64,000 nt of DNA from Phoronis australis. Its lineage: Eukaryota > Phoronida > Phoronidae. The translations under genes and the position numbers were made by a program. How positions within the stretch are numbered: the stretch's first letter is position 1; each line of letters begins with the position of its first letter. The notes below the pieces were generated by a model. That model made no database searches. It had not been told where the DNA came from and worked only from the letters and a program-made list of their open reading frames with translations. The DNA lies in contig NMRA01000040.1 in assembly GCA_002633005.1 (NCBI GenBank), positions 203,362-267,361 on the forward strand, given 5' to 3'. Shown here in pieces: positions 10,701-25,100 of this stretch.

Positions 10701-13700
10701 AGGGAAGCTGTGCTACAGAACTTGTTATGGAAAGGCACTAATTAGATACTGTGGGTCTTTTGTGGAAAATTGAGAAAATAAATAATACTTGTACGCAGTG
10801 TCCCCAAAATTTTTGAGACTCTTAATTACTCTTACTCTTTTTCTTGAGCCACGGTAATGTCTCTTGAATCAGCTGTGTGACTGAATGAGCCTCAGTGCCA
10901 CTGGGATAACCCCTGTGAAGCTTAAGTTTTGCACAGAGCTGATAGAGAGGTACAATCCCTGCCAATCGGTAATCCAGCGCAATAACCAAAAATCCCCTGC
11001 TATGGCTGGGCTCTGATAACAGAAAAAATAACTGGAATTAACTTAATCTGTCTTCTATTTCTGTAGCAGATATGCTAATTGTAATACTTTTACCAAAATT
11101 AAGAATATAATCCATCTTATTCTTGCCACGTATTGATCGTCGACCGTTTTGTATTAGACATGTTCAAGTAGTTGTTCATTCTTTTTAAGCTGGCACCATT
11201 CATTTTCTGATTTTGAAAAACAAGATACATGGCATGCAACAATTAATTGTTGTAACGGGGCTGTGAAATAATTCAGCAGAAAAAAACAATTCGCAGGGCA
11301 TTTTTAAGTTACTTCTCACGTTGAAGTTGTAAAACGGATTTTGATAATGAACAAAACAGAAAAAAATGTAATTTCATGTTTGCTAAAATGAATTTCTCTG
11401 ATTTTGTTAACAGAATACCAATGGTGTCAAGGCGCCACGAATGAAATTTTTTGTCAATGTAGCCATCCGTCATGACTGCGAATATTAAGAAAATCATGTG
11501 GCCAGTCATTTTTGGTATGGGAGAAATTATCCACCATAACGGAGAGGGACCACTTTTATCACCATGACAAATGGCTCAATTTTCCCTTCACCAAGAAATA
11601 GGCCCTTGGTTTGTGTCGTATATCACTGAAGGGTTTCCATGCCAGGACTGTTTAACCAGCAAGGCACTCTCCCTTAATTTATGAATTCATCAATCCCATA
11701 ATTCAATATTCCAACCTTACAGACCAGTTGGCACTTCATTGGCTGCCATTTTGCTTGGACAGACTTTTAAGCTGCTGATCATACTCCTAAAACACTCTCT
11801 CTGGCGTGATTTTAAAAAGTCTTGTGAGGTCATGCTTTCTCGCAACTGAAGCAGCTTGGGTTACGGAGAGCTACTCTGGCTTTTGCCATGAACAGGTCTT
11901 TTTCTCACTTTCATGTCCTCATCAGAACTGACAGGTTGAAGTGTCCACTAGCAGTCAATATAACAAATTACTTTAACATAGTCTCGCACAATTAGCCCTT
12001 ACTTTATAGCTTTTCATATCAATTGGAAGGTCATTTCACAAATTTTTCATGTTATCTGTAGTTGGAACTTTGATTTTGTTATGGTTGGCATACTTTCTTA
12101 AGTGAATTGTCTGAATTCAACCAATTAAGAGGCTGTGTTAAGACGTTGGGCACCAAATTCAAGAAACAAATCAAGTAAAGAATTGTAAAACTCTTCGAAG
12201 TGAATACCAGCCAGCAACAATTTCATGGCAAGAAATACGACCAGGAACTGACAAGGAATAGTACAGACCAGGAACTGACAAGGAATAGTACCGTAACGAA
12301 TTACAAACAATTGTCAGGATTCTCAGTGTGTTCTTGCGAATGACAAAAATATCCTGTCAGCTCATGTGCAGAACCAATTTATTGTAGTGTGACAATGCCA
12401 TTACTTGCCAATGTGCGGCATGTCATCACATTGGTAAGCATCTGGTGTGATAACTTTGGTTAATTACGACAGTTTTCCACTTAATTTCGCACAATAAAAA
12501 TTTCCAGAAATTGTCGTTTTCCTGTGTTTCAAAGGCTGGCCACTTACCTGTATGTGATTTTAAAATTGATCAAAGGTTGTTTGGTGACACTGACACAGTA
12601 CGATCCATGCTAGTAATAGACTGAAATTTTTTAAGTCGTTATTTTTGTACAGAAATTGGACAAAATACTACAGAATTTCACTCGTCGGCCAAATTGTGCT
12701 TAATAAGTGAAGAATCATCGTAAGACTCTGTAAGACTATAATTGCTTCAGCTTCTTATTGTCTTTTCTAGGGCCACCCAGGTTTAACTGGCATCCCTGGA
12801 GCACAAGGCCAGCAAGGCTTTCCTGGACCTGAAGGTCCACAGGGGTTTCCAGGCTCAAAGGGTGAACCAGGTCCACCCGGACCTGCTGGGTCCAAGGGTG
12901 ACAGGGTAGGAACTGTGTTCCAGTAATAAAACTATGCCTTTTGTTTAAAAACTTAAGTCTCAAAATTCTTCATTCACTGGTAGGAACGAACAGGTGGCTA
13001 CAGAAACAAATTTGCACCTGAGGTGTGTGTGTATAGAACGGCTGCTGTACAAACCTTGTTGGTCATGTTTTCACTTTCTAGTGTCCCAGTTGTAAACATT
13101 TCTTATCGTTGCATTGGCTGAAATAAAGTTACACTTGCATGCTAAATGTATGAAGAATTTCCTTGTGACTGGTGTTACTCTTTGTGTCAAACTGCACTCA
13201 GATTCTAATGGTTAGTCATAGATCATAAACAAATTCTAATTGGAAACTCTAGTCTTTCATATGTCTAGTTTAGATTTTACTTGGTCAGAGCTGATTTTAT
13301 TCTTTCTTTTTTGCAGGGTAAAATGGGAGCTCCAGGCTTTCCCGGTGTTAATGGTATTCCAGTGAGTGTTTTCCTGTGATTTGGTAATTTCGTGCAATTT
13401 TACCCCTCGGCTAACATAGTTCCAGAAAGAAATGATTAAATGCTCTTTGTTTCCATAAAAATCGTTGTGCAATTTGCGTTTTTTGCCTCTTAAATATATC
13501 TTGTATTGTAATCTGTGCAAAGTCTGAAATTTGATTATGTGGGTGCATTGTGCCGTCATCCTTGTCTGTCCATCTGTTGTCCGGTATCAGCTTCCCCTAC
13601 AAAACCCTTTGATGTATGTTCGTGAAATTTTGCACATGAGTTCCTTTCATCTTTAGAGTTCTTTGACAGATTTTCATAAAATTTGGCAAATAATTTTGAG

Positions 13701-16700
13701 AGACAATGACTCCTTCCCATTTTTGGATGGGTCAATGTATTCTGAGCCTTTTAATGGCCATTTTATGATACAAATGAACACCCCGAGAAGCACAATGACT
13801 GCGGTGCAGTCCTGGGTGCATTTCAACGCTTCGCAGTGTTCTTGTTTTTAATTGTACTGCCAACTTCTGTCTTATGCTTTACATCGCTTGGAATTGCAAG
13901 TCAAGCTCATCTATGTATAAAAATATTCAAAAGTTCCAGTGCTTTGTCCTTTTGAACTCCTTTTAGTTCATATCATTGCTATAGTCATATTCGATCTGTT
14001 TGCACAATCTAATCCTCGTATCATCCAGGGTTTACCAGGCAATGAGGGACCACGAGGCCCTCCCGGCTTAGATGGTTGTAACGGCACTAAAGGTGAACCA
14101 GGGTACCCCGGTAGTGGTGGCACCCCCGGCCAACAAGGACTTCCAGGTACAGCAGTTCATTACTTACACTGAACTTTCTGAAATTCATGTGATATCTTAC
14201 TTAGTGTGTCTCGGGTAATTCGCGCTTACATTCCCTGTACTCAAGTCCCGAACCAACAAACACCAAACTCATGGTTCAAGGTCAATGCCAGCTTCCTAAA
14301 GCTCCACACAAATATTGGCCATACTCCATTGTCCCGGTCACTTGGTATGGAGTGTTGTCCCCTGGAGTGTGGAGTTAATGGTCGCAGTATGGAATTTGTA
14401 CCAGATTTGGTCTAATAGGGGGTCGCCAAGCTGGAATTTAGAGGTGCGGTCATGGAATCGTTTCCACCCCTCATAGTTGCATCACGACTGTTCAGATTTT
14501 GACTAAATGGTGTTAGTACAGTACTGACTACAGCAAGTCTTTTGATATTTTAAAAATATTTCTTAGAAATTTGATTAAATGAATTTCCACTTTTTGCTGT
14601 GCTGTTTCCTAAACTGAAAAAAATTATACTTTTCTGAATTAAAGATGTTTGAGAATTTGAATATCAATTTTACCCATAAAATTCTTAGTATGAACATCTA
14701 ACATTTGCATCTTTGCTGAAAAGGGAGATTCCTGAGAATTTTGTTTTGATCCTTGTTTTTACCCCTCGATTAAAATGCGCTGCTACGCGTCCTCAGTAAA
14801 GAATACTACGCTTTTGAAAAATAACTCCAAAAATGTTTCGCTGTGTCTCTTTCTCTCCTGCACTTCTTTCTGTAAGACAGTAGTTGTTTAATGGTAGGCC
14901 TAGATGTGGAGAATTTCTGGTCACTGATCAGATTCCCTTAGTCCAGACAACTTTTATGATGCCAAATTCGCTCTTCCTTTGTATTGATGTAGATCTGAGC
15001 TAATGAAGTGGAAAGGTAATAGCTAGCATTACTGTCTCAACAATGATGGCTGTTATTACACCCAAATTGGTTTTCTCTGGCATTTGCACAGAGTTACAGC
15101 CTGCAACTGTGGAGAGTAGTTTTTACTTGGTACATTTTAAATAGTACAAGGACCACTTCCCAAAGGAACGACATACCCCGAATAATGTGCTTATAAGGAA
15201 GTCGCACATTTCTAAAGATATGTCGGAATTTTCGCCGCTCGTTCTTCTGAGTGGCTTTTACCAGGATCAAAGAGAGCGCGGCGCCGGAGTCGGGCTCCAC
15301 TTCATTAGCTCAAGATGAGTTGAATAGGCATCATAAAAGTTGTTTGGGGCTAAAGGAATCTGAGTGGTGGCCTGTCTAAGCCAGAAATTCTCCATGTGGA
15401 TGGTTTGAAATAGGTTTCATACTGGTTTTCGTTAATTCATTTTTAATACTCCTGTCTGCTTATTTTTTTCTTACTTAGAATGGGTTAATGCCTTTTTATT
15501 TTTGAACTTGAAGTACCAAAATAGTGGTAGATTTTGATCACCAGTGATTCATAGTTAGTTTAGTTAATTGTGAACCCGTCCCTGAACTTTCCAGATTTCA
15601 GCTATACTAAACATTTCATAACGAACAAAACTACTTGTGTCATTAGTTCAAGTTTAATCTTTATTAGAAGTCAAATCATGAAATATATACAAAAGTGCAT
15701 GTTTTGTGATAACCAAACTGAAGATTTGGAATCTCTGGACTATTTCAGTGGCACTGACTATATAACTAGCTTTCTATAAGTCATAAAAATTGCAGAGTGG
15801 GCACAAGTTAAAAATTTGGTTAAACGACATTGAAAGAATATTAAAAGAATAATCCATGTGGTATTGTTAACTCTGATCACGTTTGTAAATCCAACTACTA
15901 TATCAATATGCACGATCGCTAATTTTCAATCATACCCATTGTTTGTAGTTGTTAGCGTATTGGTTATCGATTTTTAAAAATCGAAAACTTTACTTCGGGT
16001 TGTTTGAATGTTTGTTCCAGCTGAATACCGCTGTGGTGTTCGTTTTTAACGAAAATTATTTGTTAATGCATTTTGAAAATTCGCCATTATGTACAGGCAG
16101 AGATGTTTACTACAGTTTATGGTCGGATAATTACACTTAATTAGGTCTTGCTCGCACCGGACAATGTAGTCATCCCAACTGTACCTGACTCCTGCGCCAC
16201 GCTCTCTTTAATCCTGATAAAAGCCACTCAGAAGGACAAGCAGTGAAAATTCCCAAAAAGGGGACTTCCTTGTAACGTAATATTCATGGTATGTACCCAA
16301 AATGAAGTATAGGTGAAAACATTGTTATCACTTCCCATTCAGGTTATCAAGGCAGCAAAGGTCAGAAAGGTGAACCCTCAATATTTGGGCTGAAAGGACA
16401 GAAAGGAGATTCTGGTCCAGATGGTTTACCTGGTTCCCGGGTAAGTGTTATTACTGATTGGGCTTTAGTCAGCACCATTTTGCATTTTTATGATGAGATG
16501 TTAGGAGGGCAGAGAAGAGCTATAAGACTTCATTTGCATTTTGGGATTTATAGGGTTAACATCCTCTTGTTTGGGACTATCAAATATTTATTATAATTCT
16601 GCTCAAGATTGGAGCTATTATATCGATGACGACAGTGTCACCTGTTAACTTTTACGCTGTTAAATATCAAAGCTAGTGTGAATCGTTCAATTAAATTCAA

Positions 16701-19700
16701 AGTTTACATCGAAGCTCTGCTCATGTTTAAGTACACGTAATTCTGTAAGGATCTGTGTTCATAGGTGAAGCGTTGGTTGAGGTGAGAAATAGAAGTACGC
16801 TAAGTACCAAGGTGCTGATGGTAATTTTCTTGTCTAAACCACTTGCTGCAATAAAGCTAGTTTCAACTTATTCCTCATTCAAATTAGAGGCGATTTCTGG
16901 GTTTAGCAGTTTGTTATTAGTTGAGACTAGGCTTGTCACAGTGGGACGTATTTTATAATCTGAATGGTCTCAAGCAATAACTAACCTCATTTGCAGGAAT
17001 CACGTCTCATCTGATTTAAAGGAACAAATTTAGACTGTGAGTTTTATAGCAGGCACCAACTAAAAACTAACCGAATTCCCTTGATGGAAGAAGTAGGTTT
17101 GTAGCAGCTTTCGAGTTGTTGTGTATGCAAATACAAAACTGAGAATGTGCATAGAGAATTATCGCGTTAAATTATGATGTTAAATCACTTATTTTAACCA
17201 ATGTATCCATCCGTGAAAAAATCTGTGATCTAACATGGATACTTCTGATCTTGTGATCAGCTAACAACTGAGTCTTTGTCACTTACGCAAATGTACTTTT
17301 CTTCCAGGGATTGAATGGCAGGGATGGTTTTGATGGTCCAAAAGGATTTCCTGGTCCTCCTGGCCCTGTTGTAAGTATACACACCATCCATTTGGAAACC
17401 TGCATTTTTATCATCTCGTATCACCCTTGTGTGCAATGACTTATGAATGGCCTTGTGAGAAATTTGGCCGTCTGTTTAGTAGTCTGTTTAGTATAGTCTC
17501 TTGTTTTAGCAGTGAGTCTTTGTTGACTGGGCCATAGTATTCCAGTCATTGCTCAATATTAACTGATGGTAGAACTGGATGAATCATTCTGTCCTTGGAG
17601 TTAATGAAACAGGAATTTCTTGGAAATGTGTTGAGGTCATTTTGATGGAACTTGACAGCTTGTTAATTCCCCGATGACCTCAAATGTCCTAAATGACTCC
17701 ATTCTTTCGAAATATTATTTGAATCTCCTTGTGAGTGGGGAATTAGTTGGGGATGTGAGTTGCTGTATTGCATTATGGCTTTCTCCCGTTGAGTCCAACT
17801 TGTTCGGCTGTATACCATAACAAGTTGACAGATGACCACTGTAGCCAATATCTTACACGACTGACTGATTAAGTCCATTCTCACATTGATGGAGGCCAGC
17901 TCTCTTTTGTTCGATAAGTGCTATAATCCCCGATAAGATCCTATCTAGCTTGACTGGACTGTGCTGTTAAAAAATAAAAGTCAAGTTATAAAATGTTTGA
18001 AGATAAACCATTTCTGAATTTCTCATCAACTGCTGATCACCAAAATGGCAAAACTACAACCAAAGTTAAGACAATCTATTCTGTCTGAACATGAATGCAT
18101 TGGGTTTTACTGTGTTCATATGCTGTTGGTAATAAACCTGGTAGATAATTGGCTTGCCTGTCACCATACCAGACAAAAGACTGTGCTGGGCAGTTAACAA
18201 AGGAGCTAGATGTTATCACACACTCACAACTGCTCTGTCTGGTAAAGTCACTGGATGAGAGAACACCCTAATGTTGTCAAAATTGTCATTGTTTTGTCAA
18301 AACTATAATGAAAACCCAGCACCTACTAGAATTGGTAAGAAACCTTGAAATATAAAAGTGTTTGTTTTGGTTGCTCAAAAACTAAATGGCTTGTCCGAAT
18401 TGTTGTTAGTGTTTGCCACCAGCAAGTAGTTTTTAATTTTTCACGTACTTACTTATGGTCAGGGTCGTCCTGGTTTTGATGGAGGCCGTGGTGAAAAGGG
18501 TAACATGGGTCTTGGCTACAGGGGACGTAAAGGTGCCAAGGGTGACCCGGGACCTGAGGGGAAATGTGTGGCGGACACTGGAGAACAGAAGAAAGGCAAT
18601 GAAACCATCGTTGGACCCAAGGGAATGCAAGGTGATCGTGGAATGAAGGGAGAAAAAGGACGTGATGGAGACAGGGGCTTCCCTGGTTTACCGGGACAGA
18701 GGGTGAGTTGCTTCGCCACAGGTGGTGCTAGGAGACACCATGGCTTTATGGTAGAGAGCACGCCTCCCAGTCAAAATGTAGTGTGTTGAAACCCTTACGA
18801 ACTAAGAATCAATACTTTCCCTATTTTCAAAGCCCACACACACATTGTTTAAGTGCTGAAAGTTTTGACTAGTTCTTTTGGCATTGTAGTTGAACAAGAA
18901 GTAAATTTGGATGACTACTTTCTTGAAAATTTTGACAACTGGAATACCTCTTGTTCACCAATTTAAAGAGTGTACAAAAATGTTTATTGTTTCTTTTTGT
19001 GAAGATTTGACATAAATTTCCCCCTGTTCACCAAGTAATGTGATCAGTTGAAGATAGTTTTCCATTTATTCATCACATTGGTATAAAATCTCTTTATTGT
19101 GTTGTTATGTCTGTACATTACCATAGCTTTCACTTCATTCATATGCTATGTATCCTACTGCAGGGAGTACCAGGTGTTGTTGGCATGAAAGGTGAAAAGG
19201 GTATTGCTGGTCTTCCGGGACCCAGAGGAAAACAGGGCCGTCCAGGTGATGATGGTATACCTGGTCTCAAGGTAAGCTTGAAAGGTGTTGGCTTTAGAAT
19301 GTGTCTGTCTATGCCATCATCTGATGCAGACCAAAGTGTCGTGATTAATAGGCACATCCTATTTGGAAAGATACTAGTTGTGGATACCCACAAATTTGCA
19401 AAACATTTGTTTAATGGTAGCTATGATTACAGAGCATGAATATGAGAAAGCATTGATTTGGGCTTCATATCTGTAATGAGAAAATGAGAACAAAGAAAAT
19501 TTCACTTGTCATCCATATTGTGTCCTAAATATTACCATAACCTTATTGACACTGTGTATTTAGGTGGAAATCTATGAAACTGTAGAATTCAAGGTTATGT
19601 AAAACTTTATCGACAAGTCACTACCTTTAGCAAAATAAAATAAATTTAGTATTTGATTTGTTTCAAGTATTCAGAAAGCCAGTAGAATTTTATTTTGGAC

Positions 19701-22071
19701 CAATCTGTCATTAATTGGATCACATGACCATGTCTTTTTGGTAACATTTAGCTAACTATGTACATTCATATCAAAACAATAATATTAATAATGAATGTGA
19801 CCAAATTTCTTGTGATACAAAGTTCAAGATGATTTTTCAAGTAGGCTGTTATCTTCGTTTTCTGTATAAAGTCTTATTTTTGCAATAGTGAAACATTTTA
19901 AATAATTCTCGTAGAACTATGCAAAGCATTGTAGCTAGTACAATTAGCGAATTCTGAGATACGATGTTCCGAAGGTATAGCCAAATTTGGATGTTTATCT
20001 TAGGTTACCCATAACTTAAGCTTGTCTTTTGTATTGTGGTTTTCTATTCGTGCGTACGTTCAGACTCGAGGCACACACACCGTATTTTACTATTCAAACT
20101 TCTCCGTCATCGTGCGGCACTTCCTATTTGGACTGACCTCTGTACTGTTTCTTACAGGGAATTCGTGGTGACCTCGGTGACCCAGGTCGAGATGGCTATG
20201 ATGGAAGCAAGGGAGACAGAGGTGACTCAGGAATAGACGGCCCCCGTGGCTACCCCGGTGTGCCGGGTCGGATAGGAGTACGTTTGACTTTTGAATGAAA
20301 TAATTTTTAAGTAGAGCCTGTCAAATATAGAAGTGTACACTGTCAGCTATTAATGCTTTCCTTGATGGTGGGTGATATGTCAATCAGATGATTGGGTTTT
20401 TCTTGCCCTTATTGGCTACGAAAAGATGTCTCTTTCAATTTAGTTCCGTACTAAGGGGCCCACTTTCTACTTTAGGAAGTCCGTGCTAATGGATCCAATT
20501 TTGCAAAACTCTAACAGAAGATTCTGACCTTCATGTTTGTGGGGAATAGTCACTTATAGGGGTCCCGCATTTTCAAAACCAATTTTCTCCACAAATAATA
20601 TTATGGGCATTAAACTGGGTCTCAAAATTCATGACTGTAACCCTGTAAGTTACTGTTGCCGTTGTTGGGTTAATAGGCCTTTTGTATGAAAGGATGTCTT
20701 ATAATCTCCCTGCGGGTAATTTTAATGGGACTAACTCAGTAGAGCGGTGACTATTTATTGTGTTCATATTCACTTTTTCTTGGTCAAGGTAACTGTATTC
20801 TTCAGAGGTAACGTTCTAGCGAGCTGCTCCTTGTGTTTGGAAGTTCATTCCACACACAACACCGATAACTTTTAAGGCTTAAATTCCTTCACCTTGTTAT
20901 CCGTTGTTAATTAGGCCTCCATGCCCATCATAAATTATTGGTAGGTTGGCCTCTGGTTAGCTGGGGAGGTAATCGCCCCCTGCCCAAATCAGGACTAAAT
21001 AGGTCTTATTCTTCAAACCACAGCTGCAAGGTACCTAAACTGCATGGTTAACCGACTCCTAAACACGGCCACGGACACAAAAACAACTCACACTCACGTA
21101 CCTGCAAACACCGTTCACTGACTCAAATACACGAGATTCGACTCACAAAACACGATCCATACACGGTCATGGATTCGCATTCACGAAGAAACACGGTTAT
21201 CGGACCGCCAAACATGCTAAACTGATCAACGCCATCTTGAGGCGTGGGGACAAGCCGATGAGTGTGTGACCATGTATTTGTCATGCTTTATCGGAGTGAA
21301 CCGTGTCTGGCAATCTAGCTTTTAACCGTGTTTTGTGAGTCGGATCCCGCGTGAACGGTGTTTGCAGGTACATGAGTCATGGTTTTGCGTCCGTGACCGT
21401 GTTTAGGAATCCAGTCACTGTGTAGTTTAGGTACCTTGAGCTAGGAATTTTTAAAGTTGGGATTACCAAAGCCATTTTATCAGTGCTGGGACTTTTATGA
21501 AGGCTTTTGTTTGGGGATTAGGGACGGTGGTGTCAGTCATAACCAATGCCTGTTCTTGGCAGCATTATTTCCCAGCCATTTATGACACTGCAGACGCAAT
21601 ATGAACTAAATCTATTTTGGAAAATTGCTTTAACGACAAAAATCAGTTTGGTGCATTAAAGAAAAGACAAATAACGGGCATTGCAAGTGATGTTCCTTTG
21701 TTGATATGTCTCAACCTGTATTGCGCAACCTGCCTGAGCAACACCATGTGGTAGCTACAATACTGAACCATAGAGGGCTTACCTGAGTGCCCTTAATACA
21801 CTCAAAGAATGCTGTGAAATAAATGAGAGGTCACAGTCATGATTTTCTGTTACACCAAAAAAGCATTGCTGGTTCTGCTATCTTGTGTTTTTGAAAATCG
21901 AGTCAGTGCAGCATTTTTTTTTAGTCTCCCTTTCATTTCGAAAAAAGAAAATCCATCCGAGATGAGCAAATCATGGCATTTCAAACCTTGCTTACCCTTC
22001 CATACATGGCTTTGTGCAGTTTTTTCAACAACAAAAAGCCGGACCGTGGGTGAAATGAATGCGGGCGAGCA

Positions 22072-22102
<31 letters not shown>

Positions 22103-25100
22103 CCAAGTCCGAGTGCAGGTCTCGAAATTGGTCTTGGTAACAGGCCAGCACTGGCTATTCTTTTTTGGCCTTAGCCACAGTTTTATGATGTGTTAATGAA
22201 GAGAATGCACAAACGCAATTACCAAGCAATGCAAGCATGCTCTTATTGTCGATCCGCATGGTCTTTGTAAAGTACATCACTTTTAAGTTTTCTGCCACTT
22301 GGCTTGGTAAACGATATGAAGACACTAGTCCATGATGGTAAAACTACCAGTTTCTGAGACATGCTTGGTTCTATTAACAGGGTAAAGGCAACGATGGTCC
22401 CAAAGGTGCTAAAGGAGTGCGAGGCCCGCCTGGGGAACTAGGCGAGACGGGCAACCCTGGTTTACCCGGCATCAGAGGTCTGCCTGGTGAGACGGGTCTG
22501 CCTGGCCGTGAGGGTCCTCCAGGTCTTCAAGGCTTTGATGGTCCTCGGGGTCCACCAGGTGAACCAGGACCTCCAGGTAGGCGCATGAGCGCTTTTAAGC
22601 CAAATAGTAGACTAAAAGATGAATAAACTATTGTAAGATTGATAGATTGCACTAAACATACTGAATGCCTCTCTGAATTCTGTATTTGGCCAAATCGGAG
22701 CTGTTGACAAGAGCTGTTTTAATATTATATTTTCTATTGGTTTATTCAAGTTTTTTTGTGATTATCTACTTCTTGCAGTGTGGCTTCTTGCAGTGTGGCT
22801 AGTTAGATAGATTCTGTACGTGCTACTCTGCTCCCCCCATTATACCAGATTATCTGTGTTAAGCTAATTCTTCAGTTATGTAGCGCATAATATAATGGGC
22901 ATGGGATATTTTGCCAAATTTCTCCACAAAATATATATATATTAAGAGAATTTTAGTCTATTGCTAACGTAGTTTGTACTGTGTAGATGTCGTAAAACAA
23001 CCTTTGGTGAAGTTTCCACTGTTTGCAGTGGAGTAACCAGCCTTTAAAAATGAAAATGGCAATCTAGATATTAATTTTTTGTGCCAAATAAGTGGAGAAT
23101 TGCCGTAACATTGGGGGGGGGGGGTAAATTGATTGGAGAAGAAACTAATTTACAAGGTGGTCTTTCAAGGTTTACCCGGCGTGGATGGTCTGGATGGTTC
23201 TGTTGGACGCGTTGGACCCAAAGGTGAACCTGGCTTCAAGGGTGAGCCGGGTGAGGGGTTGCGAGGATTTGATGGGCGTGACGGACGACCTGGTGTCAAT
23301 GGCTTTCCTGGAGGGAAGGGTGATAAGGGCTTCCAGGTGAGTTTGTCCGTGTGTTGGGAGATATTGATTTGATGTGTATCAACTAGCAAAATGTGTTGTC
23401 CTTAAGATGCATTTTGCTTTCTCTCTCACTACCCTCTTCAGAGATGCTTATGGTGAAAATTCTCCAGTTTTGGGGCAGTGACTAATTAATATTTTTATTT
23501 AAGGTTGGAGCTTGTCTCACCAAATTTATTTAAGAAATGAACAATAATGCCTGCCCCAATCACCAGAAAGATGGAAGAACTAGCCACTCTGTAGATTGAA
23601 AATACAGTGTCCGCAATTTGAGAAATAAAGTGAACGGCAAAATTGCCCTGTTTGTTCCAAGTTCCAGACTCAAAAAATCGAAAAGCCATGAGTTTCCCTG
23701 TCCCAAATTCTAGAGACTGTCTCTGATTGGAGAATTTTCACTCAATTATTGTGTGATGAATATTAATGTAATATGAATCGCGTGTATTAGCTCCTTTTAT
23801 TTTGTTGTCGCAACTGGGCGCATGGACTTTTTCTTTCACAATATTTTGGTGCTGTAATCGAAAATAAAGAATACTTATGTCTGAAACTGTTGGGTAGTTT
23901 AAGGTACTCTAACTTCAATGCACTGTGCAGGGCCCCAGAGGAAAACCAGGAAAATCCAGCAATGGGACACAAGGAGATCGAGGCTACCCAGGGCCCAAGG
24001 GTGATAAGGGTGAATCCGGTCGGGATGGTAGATCTGGACGTGAAGGAGCACCAGGCGAGAGAGGTAAGAATGCTGGATTTAAGCACTCTTGGGTCAGCAA
24101 ATTCATTGAAAGAAGCCAGTTTAGTATTGTCATGTGATGTTGGTTGATGATGATCAGTGTTACAGTGGGTACTTGTTATATTTGTGTATGAGCATATTGT
24201 TTGTGTATGAGCATATGCACCAAACACACACCACACACTGTGCGCATGTTTTCTGATGTATGTCTGTAATGTCAACTCATGGTCTCTAAAACAAATGTGG
24301 ACTGTTCCCGAGGGTGGTATCAGGTGGTGTCGACTGAGGGATAGCAACATATGACCTAACAATAAGCATATGGTATCAAACCTTGGTGAATTTCTGCCAG
24401 TTTAGCTCACACTTTGTTGCGCCAAGTTTATTACTTCTCTATTATTCGGAAACTAAATAAATGCAATCTGTATGGCCTATTGTCAAGCTCAACAGAAGTT
24501 AACTGACTTTCATGAGGGTACTACTTTCTCCTGTCATTGAGGTCATTCACATCTTTTGCTGTTAGGGTGGAACAATTAACTTGCTATAAGGGGTTAGAGC
24601 AGGTTAGAACATGGTTATCATTTCTGGCAAATAAGTCACCTAGGAAGCATATGCTTATTTAGTCAAATTACCTACAAAATTCCAGAATTTTACTCAGAAA
24701 ATGTAAGTAATTTTCTGAAAGTAGAGAGATTGTAGAATTTGATTTTAATTTCTACTTAATACAAATCTGTCTTCACATGGACATGTTTTATTGAAATACT
24801 AAAATTTATCAATTCGCAAAATCAGTTTTCCAAAATGTCATTTCTATTTTATGCAGCTTTTGAGATGAAAATCCATATTTTCAAAAAAACCATGAAAGCC
24901 TCAATTTTGACAGTTTCTTATGCAAAAATAAGCCTGTTTAAAAAAATCAGCAGTCTGGAGAACAACATAGTATCTGACACACTTAAAGTTTTAACTGTCT
25001 TGGAGATAAAGGTTAAAATCGAAATTAAGTACATCATCAGCAGCAAAAAGTTAATGGACAGGCAATTTTGGATTTAAAATTTCCCACTTAAAAATGTAAA

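Noticed and set aside
22069-22101. GTT run as coding poly-valine
   Set aside because: Simple microsatellite within an intron, without splice context.
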